A stretch of DNA of 64,000 bases from an uncultured SAR86 cluster bacterium (lineage in GTDB: Bacteria; Pseudomonadota; Gammaproteobacteria; Magnimaribacterales; D2472). Shown here piece by piece: positions 55,337 through 64,000 of the stretch (the stretch's first letter is position 1; every line of letters begins with the position of its first letter). The notes under the pieces were generated by a model that saw only the letters and a program-made list of their open reading frames with translations, searched no databases and was not told where the DNA came from. A program made the translations under genes and the position numbers. Where the stretch lies: positions 1 to 64,000 of the forward strand of contig CACEAP010000001.1 in the NCBI GenBank assembly GCA_902557645.1. Direction: 5' to 3'.

Positions 55337-56236
55337 ATGAATAAAAAATCTGATGAAAATATCTCACTTTTAGAAAGTAGATTAAACTTATTTAAGTTAA
55401 ATAAGATTGATAGGGACATTTATACATGGACAGGGGAGAGTATTGGTTGGGCTAGAATATTTGGCGGCCAAGTTATGGCTCAGACCCTTATTGCTGCATA
55501 TGAAACAATAAAAAAAGAACATTTAGCTCACTCTTTCCATGGTTATTTTTTAAGACCTGGGCTTATGGACAAGCCTATCGTATTTGATGTTGACAGGATT
55601 CGAGATGGTAAAAGTTTTTCAACTAGAAGGGTGCGTGCTATACAAGATGGCGAAGCAATTTTTAATTCTTCCATATCTTTTCAAAAAAGAGAAAAAGGCT
55701 TAGAGCATCAGATAGATATGCCAGATGTGCCTGGCCCAGAAGGATTGCTAAATGAATCCCAGCATAGAAAAAATATTAGCCACAAGATTGATAAGAAATA
55801 TTTACCCATGTTTTTAAGAGAGCGAGAAATTGAGATGAGACCTGTTGAAGAATATGATTTTTTAAATCCAAAAAAAGCACCCCCATATAAAAATACATGG
55901 ATGAAGCCTGATGGAGAAATGCCAAAAGATGAAAGGATTCATCAGGCATTACTTTTATATGCATCTGATATGGGCTTATTAGGTACTGCAAATAATCCAC
56001 ATGGCTTAAACTTTATGTCACCATTATTACAAAGCGCTAGCTTAGATCATGCAACTTGGTTTCATAGTGAGTTAGATTTTAGTGATTGGCTTTTATATCA
56101 TATTGATAGTCCTGTTTCAGGAAATGCTCGAGGCTTTTCTAGAGGATCTATTTATGATAAAAATGGGAAACTTGTTGCTTCATGCGTTCAAGAAGGTTTA
56201 ATGCGGGTATGGGACAAGCCTAAACCAAAAAAATAA
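55337..56236 (+). CDS. tesB: Acyl-CoA thioesterase II
   Basis: I start at the ATG at 55337 (MNKKSDENISLLESRLN), giving 299 residues; the track adds 24 implausible residues. The double hot-dog fold is visible: GWARIFGGQVMAQTLIAAY in the first half, SFHGYFLRPGLMDKPIVFDV, and SLDHATWFHSELDFSDWLLY with the catalytic Asp in the second. It hydrolyses acyl-CoA to free fatty acid and CoA in the cytoplasm. Ends 2 nt from the convergent hemE. Confidence 0.93.
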   Translation: MNKKSDENISLLESRLNLFKLNKIDRDIYTWTGESIGWARIFGGQVMAQTLIAAYETIKKEHLAHSFHGYFLRPGLMDKPIVFDVDRIRDGKSFSTRRVRAIQDGEAIFNSSISFQKREKGLEHQIDMPDVPGPEGLLNESQHRKNISHKIDKKYLPMFLREREIEMRPVEEYDFLNPKKAPPYKNTWMKPDGEMPKDERIHQALLLYASDMGLLGTANNPHGLNFMSPLLQSASLDHATWFHSELDFSDWLLYHIDSPVSGNARGFSRGSIYDKNGKLVASCVQEGLMRVWDKPKPKK

Positions 56237-56238
56237 AT

Positions 56239-57275
56239 CTAAAGCTCTCTAATAGAGTCTGTAAGAAATTTAACTTTATCAGGATCAATGTCTGGTGTAA
56301 TACCATGACCAAGATTAAAGATATAGCCAGGATAATTTTCAAATTTCTCTATCATCGTTTTAACTTCTTTATAAATTATTGAATTATCTTCTTTTAAGGT
56401 CATAGGATTTAAGCTGCCTTGAATGGCGGTCTTATTTTTTAGAAGTTTTATTGAGCTATCAATTGACTCATCCCAGAATAAGCTTATACATTCAGGCTTG
56501 CAGTCAGTTAATTGTTCGATGCCACCCTGAGGCTGCCTAGCAAAAATTATTATTGGTATATTTTTAGTTATATCATCAGCCTTAAGTTGTTGTACAAGAT
56601 CATTTATATATTTGAGTGAAAAAGATTCATACTCTTGTTTGTTTAAAAGATTGGCCCAAGAATCGAAAATCTGAATGGCATCAATACCTGCAATAACTTG
56701 CTCTTTTAAATATTCAAAACATGCATCAGTATATTTTTTTAACAATTGCTGAGTTTGTATAGAATTTTCAGAAATAAAACTTCTAGTAAAGGCAAAATCT
56801 TTTGAAGAGCCGCCTTCAAGTGAATAGGCAGCTAGAGTCCATGGACTTCCACAAAAACCTATTAAAGGAATGCTCATTGGCAAAGCTCCCCTAATATTTT
56901 TTACACATTTATAAACATATGAAAGGTCGCTGGGATTAAAAGATGGTAAGTTTTTTATAGCTTTTACATCTTTAATTGGCCTTGTAAAAACAGGGCCTTC
57001 TCCTTCTTTAAATTCCACACCTAAATTAAAAGCATCTGGAATGGTTAAAATATCTGAGAATAAGATGCTAGCATCAAGATCAAACCTTCTAATAGGTTGT
57101 AATGCTAGTTCACAACAAACTTCAGGATCTTTACACATGTCAAGGAAATTTTTAAATTTTGATCTAATTTTTCTATACTCAGGTAGATATCTTCCAGCTT
57201 GACGCATATACCATATAGGAGGGGTAGAGTTAGCTTTTTTATCTAAAGCTCTTAAAAATTTTGGTTGATCTATCA

Positions 57276-57276
<1 letters not shown>
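56239..57276 (-). CDS. hemE: Uroporphyrinogen decarboxylase
   Basis: 345 residues; converts uroporphyrinogen III to coproporphyrinogen III in haem synthesis. Signatures are PPIWYMRQAGRYLPEYR (N-terminal, Arg pair and substrate loop), SILFSDILTIPDAFNLGVEF with the catalytic Asp, GFCGSPWTLAAY and FNLGHGITPDIDPDKV. The start codon overlaps the end of gltD by one base, matching the gltD-hemE neighbourhood of gammaproteobacteria. Confidence 0.97.
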
Positions 57277-58937
<1,661 letters not shown>

Positions 58938-58940
58938 TTA

Positions 58941-58960
58941 AGTATGACACAGTATGACAC
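58941..58960. repeat. Tandem decamer in the gltD-gltB divergent spacer
   Basis: AGTATGACAC occurs twice in direct tandem, immediately upstream of the gltD ATG and overlapping the probable -35 zone of gltB. It may be a regulator site or two copies of a promoter element; on the minus strand each copy contains TGTCATACT, similar to an extended -10. Confidence 0.6.
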
Positions 58961-58968
58961 TTTCATGT

Positions 58969-58974
58969 TATAAT
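58969..58974 (+). promoter_or_regulatory. Predicted -10 box of gltB
   Basis: Perfect TATAAT 27 nt before the gltB ATG. ATGACA at 58944-58949, in the first decamer repeat, could serve as -35 with a long 19-bp spacer. Confidence 0.5.
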
Positions 58975-59001
58975 CAATAGGAACTCCCAATATTTAATTA
59001 A

Positions 59002-62000
59002 ATGCCTGGACTATATAGAGATAATGATTTCAAAGATAACTGCGGTTTTGGTTTAATTACCAATCGTTATGGAGTTAAATCTCATGCAGTGATTACTAAG
59101 TCTATTAGTGCATTAAAAAGTATGACTCATAGAGGGGGTATAGGCGCTGATGGCAAAACAGGAGATGGTTGCGGACTCCTTTTTAACTTAGATCATGAGT
59201 TTTACAGGAATGCTATTAAACTCGAGCAAAAGATAATTCTGCCTTCACATTTTGCAATTACCCAATTATTTATTCAAAAACCTATAAAAGAACTTCTACC
59301 AAGAATTAATACAATCTTAAAAAATGAGAATTTACAATTAGAGGCTGTTCGTTTAGTTCCAGTAGATAAAAAAATATTAGGCACTATTGCATCAGCATGC
59401 TTGCCAGAAATATATCAGTTATTTATATCAGGCATTGATAAAAGCCTTGATATAGATTTATTTGAATCTTCTCTATTGCAAGCGCGAAAGTTTATTGAAG
59501 AAATATATAACGATGATGAAATGCTTTATGTATGTAGCATGTCAAGCCGAACTATTGTCTATAAAGGTTTAATGTTGCCGAATGCTATTGATTTATTTTA
59601 TAAAGATTTACAACAAAAAGATTTCACTGCTTCAATTTGTGTATTCCATCAAAGATTTTCAACAAATACCAGTCCTAAATGGCATCTTGCTCAACCATTT
59701 AGATTATTAGCTCATAATGGAGAAATTAATGCTATTCGTGGAAATAGAAATTGGGCTAAAGCCAGACAATCAATTCTTTCAACCCCCTTATTGCCTAAAC
59801 TTAAGAAGTTTAAATATTTAGTTAATGAAAAGGGTTCAGACTCTTCATCATTAGATAATATGATTGAGATTTTAGTTCAGGGTGGAATAAATATATTTAA
59901 AACCATAAGAATGGTACTTCCTCCAGCCTGGCAAAATGGACAAATTCTTGATGCGGAAGTAAAAGCGTTCCATGAATACAACTCAATGCACATGGAGGCA
60001 TGGGACGGACCAGCAGGGATAGTGATGACCGATGGAAGTTGGGCAATATGTGTGCTTGATAGAAATGGTTTAAGGCCTGCACGTTATCAAATAGATGAAG
60101 AAGGTTTGATAACAATCGCATCAGAAACAGGGGTTAATCCTACCAATGAGGATTTAATTATCAACAAGGGCAGAGTTAAACCTGGCGGCATTTTAGCTAT
60201 AAATACAGAAACAGGCGAACTACATGATGAAAAAAGTATTGATGATATTCTAAAATTACAAAACCCATATAGAGACTGGTTAAGAAATAATGCCACCTAT
60301 ATTGAATCATCTTTGAATGAGTTTGAAGGCCCAGGTTTAAAGAAGATTCCACAAAATGATTTAAGTCTCGCCTCAAGACTTTACCTGTTATTTAAAGAAG
60401 AAAGAAGCTCAATCATAAAACCTCTAGCTGTTGATTCTCAAGAAGGCACTGGCTCAATGGGTGATGATACTGCGCTTGCAGTTATGTCTAAAATGCATAG
60501 ACAGATATACGACTTTTTTAGGCAACAATTTGCCCAAGTAACAAATCCACCTATAGACTCGCTTCGAGAAAAAAGTGTGATGTCACTTGAGACTTGTTTT
60601 GGGCCTGAGTTAAATATTTATGAAGAGACACCAGGACATGCCAAAAGATTAATTACAACCTCACCAATACTTTCTCATAAAAAACTTGCAACTATTATGG
60701 GTAACAAATATTTTAAATCTAAAGAATTTACCCTAAATTTTAATAAATCAATAAGTTTAAAAAAAGCGATAAAAAATTTAAGATCCGATGTAGTAGACGC
60801 AGTGAGATCTGGTTATACCATTATTCATTTAAACGAGAATATTCCTGATAAAGACCATTTACCAATAAATGCTTTACTTGGGTTAGGGGCTGTCCATCAA
60901 GAGCTTGTAAAATTAGGCTTGCGTACGGATGCTAATCTAATTGTTAGCTCAGCTTCTGCACGAGATACTCATCATATTGCATGCTTAATAGGCTTTGGAG
61001 CCACTGCGGTATTTCCCTGGCTCGCATACCAAAGCATTCTAGATCTAACAGAAAAGAATGAATTAAAAGGAGATGCAAATGAGAATTGCGCACGTTATAG
61101 GAAGGGCTTAAATAAAGGCTTATTGAAAATAATTTCTAAGATGGGAATCTCTACTATTTCAAGTTATAGAGGATCTCAGCTTTTTGAAATAGTTGGACTT
61201 AATCATGAGGTTGTAAATATTTGTTTTACAAATACAGCTAGCAGAATAGAAGGTAAAAATTTTAAAGATTTAGAACAATCACTTCGATCGTTAGATGATT
61301 ATGCTAGATCTAATTTATCTGATATGAATGTTGGTGGATTATTAAAATATATTCATGGTGGCGAATATCACACATATAATCCAGAAATTGTAAAAAAACT
61401 GCAAGAAGCAGTATCAGCTGGATCAAGTGATGTTTATAAAGAATATTCAAAACTTGTTGATCAAAGGCCTCCAGCTATGTTGAGAGATTTGTTAGCAGTG
61501 GACAAAACAAAAAAATCAGTTCCATTAGATAAGGTAGAAAAACAAGAATTAATTTTAAAAAGATTTGATTCTGCTGGTATGAGTCTTGGAGCCTTGTCTC
61601 CCGATGCTCATGAGACATTAGCACAAGCTATGAATTCTATCGGAGGCAGATCAAACTCTGGTGAAGGCGGCGAGGCTGTTGAGAGATATGGCACTGACAA
61701 GATGTCCAAAATTAAACAAGTGGCCTCTGGTAGGTTTGGCGTTACCCCACATTATTTAGTGAACGCAGAAGTCTTACAAATAAAAATAGCCCAAGGAGCA
61801 AAGCCGGGTGAGGGCGGTCAGCTTCCAGGCGGTAAGGTAAATAAATTAATTGCAAAATTACGCTATTCCACTCCTGGAGTTACATTAATTTCACCACCAC
61901 CCCATCATGATATTTATTCTATAGAAGATCTTGCTCAAATTATTTTTGATCTTAAACAAGTAAATCCATCTGCATTGGTTTCTGTAAAACTTGTTTCAGA

Positions 62001-63432
62001 GCCAGGAGTTGGAACCATTGCAGCAGGAGTTGCAAAAGCTTATGCAGACTTAATAACTATATCGGGCCATGATGGTGGCACAGGCGCAAGCCCATTATCT
62101 TCTATAAGATATGCTGGTTCTCCATGGGAACTTGGTTTATCAGAAGCACATCAAGCACTTCGCGAAAGCGGCCTTAGAAACAAGATACGCTTGCAGGCTG
62201 ATGGCGGCATGAAAACTGGATTAGATGTTATTAAAGCTGCGATATTAGGAGCAGAATCATTTGGGTTTGGTACTGGTCCGATGATTGCAATGGGATGTAA
62301 GTATTTAAGAATATGTCATCTTAATAATTGCGCAACTGGAGTTGCAACACAAAGAAAAGATATTATTAATCATCACTTTATTGGTGAAAAAGAAAGAGTT
62401 GTAAATTATTTTAAATTTATAGCTGATGATGTAAGACAGCATTTAAGTGAAATGGGAGTATTGAAGCTAGAAGATATTATTGGCCAAACAAATTACTTAA
62501 AAGCCATAGAAGACTTAGAATCACAATATAAGCAAGTCGATCTTAGTGCTATCTTGTATCAAAATAAATCTATTAAAGAGCCATATTTCTGCATGGTAGA
62601 ACAAAATGATCCATGGGATGTGGGCTCTTTGGCAAAAAAAATACTTAGAGATACTAAGGCAGCAATTAAATCAAATAAAACAAAATCATTTAACTATCAT
62701 ATCAATAATACTGATAGATCTATTGGAGCATCCATTTCAGGACACATTGCTAAGGTTTATGGAGAGACTGGTTTAAATAAGCCTATTCAAATTAATTTTA
62801 ACGGTTCTGCAGGGCAAAGCTTTGGATGTTGGAATGCGAATGGATTACATATAGTGCTTAATGGTGATGCTAATGATTATGTTGGTAAAGGTATGAATGG
62901 TGGAAAGATAGTCATCAAAAATACTAGTGATTATGCTCAAAGCAGTGAAACAACATTGATTGGTAATACATGTCTATATGGAGCTACAGGTGGAGAAATA
63001 TATGTTGCTGGTTTAGCTGGAGAAAGATTTGCAGTAAGAAATTCTGGAGCTTATGCAGTTATAGAAGGAGCTGGAGATCATTGTTGTGAATATATGACAG
63101 GTGGCCAAGTTACTGTTTTAGGATCAGTAGGAGCAAATTTTGGCGCTGGAATGACAGGTGGCTTTGCTTATGTATTAGATGAAGATAGAACTTTTTTTGA
63201 TAAATGCAATAGAGGGCTAGTTAATATAGATAGAATTATTAACGAAGAAATGGAGTCCCATAGAAAACATTTAAAAGAGACCATTCTTAAACATTTTGAA
63301 GAAACACAAAGCCCTAGATCAAAAATTATTTATGATGATTTTGATAAATATGAACAGCTTTTTTGGTTAGTTTCCCCTGCAGCATTAAATGTTAAAGATC
63401 TTTTAAAAGCCACTACTGCAAATGCAGCCTAA
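59002..63432 (+). CDS. gltB: Glutamate synthase (NADPH) large subunit
   Basis: 1476 residues, the normal size. Cys14 in DNCGFGLI is the N-terminal nucleophile after removal of a 13-residue propeptide. The glutaminase domain includes HNGEINAIRGNRNWAKARQ, and the FMN synthase domain has GHDGGTGASPLSSIRYAG. The 3Fe-4S cluster is CKYLRICHLNNC. The C-terminal beta-helix spans about 1230-1440 with GX-rich repeats such as GGEIYVAGLAGERFAVRNSG. It makes two glutamates from glutamine and 2-oxoglutarate. It is on the opposite strand to gltD and aroB and its stop overlaps the aroB stop by 4 bp. Confidence 0.97.
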   Translation: MPGLYRDNDFKDNCGFGLITNRYGVKSHAVITKSISALKSMTHRGGIGADGKTGDGCGLLFNLDHEFYRNAIKLEQKIILPSHFAITQLFIQKPIKELLPRINTILKNENLQLEAVRLVPVDKKILGTIASACLPEIYQLFISGIDKSLDIDLFESSLLQARKFIEEIYNDDEMLYVCSMSSRTIVYKGLMLPNAIDLFYKDLQQKDFTASICVFHQRFSTNTSPKWHLAQPFRLLAHNGEINAIRGNRNWAKARQSILSTPLLPKLKKFKYLVNEKGSDSSSLDNMIEILVQGGINIFKTIRMVLPPAWQNGQILDAEVKAFHEYNSMHMEAWDGPAGIVMTDGSWAICVLDRNGLRPARYQIDEEGLITIASETGVNPTNEDLIINKGRVKPGGILAINTETGELHDEKSIDDILKLQNPYRDWLRNNATYIESSLNEFEGPGLKKIPQNDLSLASRLYLLFKEERSSIIKPLAVDSQEGTGSMGDDTALAVMSKMHRQIYDFFRQQFAQVTNPPIDSLREKSVMSLETCFGPELNIYEETPGHAKRLITTSPILSHKKLATIMGNKYFKSKEFTLNFNKSISLKKAIKNLRSDVVDAVRSGYTIIHLNENIPDKDHLPINALLGLGAVHQELVKLGLRTDANLIVSSASARDTHHIACLIGFGATAVFPWLAYQSILDLTEKNELKGDANENCARYRKGLNKGLLKIISKMGISTISSYRGSQLFEIVGLNHEVVNICFTNTASRIEGKNFKDLEQSLRSLDDYARSNLSDMNVGGLLKYIHGGEYHTYNPEIVKKLQEAVSAGSSDVYKEYSKLVDQRPPAMLRDLLAVDKTKKSVPLDKVEKQELILKRFDSAGMSLGALSPDAHETLAQAMNSIGGRSNSGEGGEAVERYGTDKMSKIKQVASGRFGVTPHYLVNAEVLQIKIAQGAKPGEGGQLPGGKVNKLIAKLRYSTPGVTLISPPPHHDIYSIEDLAQIIFDLKQVNPSALVSVKLVSEPGVGTIAAGVAKAYADLITISGHDGGTGASPLSSIRYAGSPWELGLSEAHQALRESGLRNKIRLQADGGMKTGLDVIKAAILGAESFGFGTGPMIAMGCKYLRICHLNNCATGVATQRKDIINHHFIGEKERVVNYFKFIADDVRQHLSEMGVLKLEDIIGQTNYLKAIEDLESQYKQVDLSAILYQNKSIKEPYFCMVEQNDPWDVGSLAKKILRDTKAAIKSNKTKSFNYHINNTDRSIGASISGHIAKVYGETGLNKPIQINFNGSAGQSFGCWNANGLHIVLNGDANDYVGKGMNGGKIVIKNTSDYAQSSETTLIGNTCLYGATGGEIYVAGLAGERFAVRNSGAYAVIEGAGDHCCEYMTGGQVTVLGSVGANFGAGMTGGFAYVLDEDRTFFDKCNRGLVNIDRIINEEMESHRKHLKETILKHFEETQSPRSKIIYDDFDKYEQLFWLVSPAALNVKDLLKATTANAA

Positions 63433-64000
63433 AGTTTAAATGCTTTTGAAAGATTGGTTTGCTTAAACTTATCTGTTTTAAAAGCAGCACCTACACTTTT
63501 TAATAAAATAAGATTCAATTTACCTTTAGCAACTTTTTTATCATTCATTAAATAAGGCTTTAGATCTGAGTATTTATAATCTTTATAGTTAGTATTTAGC
63601 TCTAAAGCGTTAATTAATTTATTAATTTTTAACAAATCTTTCTTACTGAGTAGGTTTTCTAAGTATGATATTTGTGATGCTATAGCCATCCCCAAGACCA
63701 CAGCTTCTCCATGAGAAATATTTTTATAATTGTTCTTGGCTTCAATAGCATGTCCAAAAGTGTGCCCAAAATTTAGCAGAGCTCTAATCCCACTCTCTTT
63801 CTCATCCTTGGTAACTATTTTTGCTTTAGTTAGGATTGATTCATAGACAATATTTTCTAGAATGTTTACATTTCTAGAAAGAATAAGATTTGAATTTTCT
63901 TTAAGAATTTTAAATAACTTTTTGTTTAAAATGAACGAATATTTTACAACTTCTCCCAATCCGGACTTGTACTCTTTTTCAGAGAGGGTTTTTAGGTAAT
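63429..64000 (-). CDS. aroB: 3-dehydroquinate synthase (5' end cut by window)
   Basis: The frame continues to the window edge beyond the track's internal start: YLKTLSEKEYKSGLGEVVKY precedes the listed protein. About 190 C-terminal residues are visible, with KVVTKDEKE-like metal-site residues in AKIVTKDEKESGIRALLN, the histidines of GHTFGHAIEA and HGEAVVLGMAIAS. It catalyses the second step of the shikimate pathway. Its position next to gltB fits the gammaproteobacterial aroK-aroB-gltB-gltD-hemE region. Confidence 0.94.
   Translation of the reverse strand, partial: YLKTLSEKEYKSGLGEVVKYSFILNKKLFKILKENSNLILSRNVNILENIVYESILTKAKIVTKDEKESGIRALLNFGHTFGHAIEAKNNYKNISHGEAVVLGMAIASQISYLENLLSKKDLLKINKLINALELNTNYKDYKYSDLKPYLMNDKKVAKGKLNLILLKSVGAAFKTDKFKQTNLSKAFKL

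Overview
The window reads as a stretch of a streamlined, AT-rich marine gammaproteobacterial chromosome, most likely SAR86-like. This rests on gene content and base composition, not on a database search. Support comes from low G+C, very short intergenic gaps, convergent genes whose 3' ends overlap by a few bases, TonB-dependent receptors, a Ni-superoxide dismutase, and gammaproteobacterial gene neighbourhoods (gshB-tonB-like-ruvX, rpoD next to a CAU-anticodon tRNA, aroB/gltB/gltD/hemE). I see no insertion sequence, prophage, CRISPR array or rRNA gene.

Layout. 0-8.3 kb holds housekeeping genes: a partial histidine phosphatase, rsmE, gshB, a TonB-like protein, ruvX, dnaG, rpoD, a tRNA that looks like tRNA-Ile2(CAU), and a COG0523 metal-chaperone GTPase. 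8.3-18.9 kb is a nutrient-scavenging region: a PhoX-like phosphatase, a two-gene folate-linked demethylation unit (DmdA/GcvT-like protein plus a dimethylglycine/sarcosine-dehydrogenase-like flavoprotein), an S9 peptidase and a YHYH lipoprotein. 19.0-27.9 kb is a carbohydrate locus: a GPH-type symporter, a Gfo/Idh/MocA-aldo/keto reductase fusion, a GH3 beta-glucosidase with a PA14-like insert, and a large TonB-dependent receptor. Together these suggest outer-membrane uptake, symport, then cytoplasmic hydrolysis and oxidoreduction of a glycoside. 27.9-33.7 kb is mixed: a YeiH-type membrane protein, a shikimate-kinase-like protein, a saccharopine-reductase-like protein, a steroid-5-alpha-reductase-family protein, hflX and DoxX.

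33.8-40.8 kb is a metal and oxidative-stress island: a Fur-box TonB receptor, tRNA-Ala(TGC), a tandemly duplicated membrane protein, mntR, the Ni-SOD operon (a small His-rich membrane protein, sodN, sodX) and katG. Directly after katG lies a strong candidate for an undescribed iron-regulated small RNA. It has a Fur box over a promoter, then about 133 nt whose 5' and 3' ends pair perfectly over 12 bp, ending in a T7 run. Two internal hairpins display pyrimidine-rich, anti-Shine-Dalgarno-like loops. This is my lead finding.

40.8-55.2 kb holds an S46 dipeptidyl peptidase, cysE, a sterol-desaturase-family protein, type II pantothenate kinase, a DUF305/beta-propeller fusion, a Bax1-like membrane protein, an overlapping diiron/beta-helix/diheme-cytochrome cluster, and cobT-cobS without cobN in view. 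55.3-64 kb holds tesB, hemE, gltD, gltB and partial aroB. Relative to the usual co-directional aroB-gltB-gltD-hemE order, gltB alone is inverted, and GltD carries an extra N-terminal domain of about 80 residues that resembles a tyrosine-recombinase arm-binding domain.

At the expression level, several genes have a -10 box 3-8 nt upstream of the start codon and no Shine-Dalgarno sequence, suggesting leaderless mRNAs. Non-ATG starts appear to matter for sodX (CTG), the shikimate-kinase-like gene (TTG) and a tiny basic ORF (ATT). All family names come from reading motifs by eye; no homology search was run.
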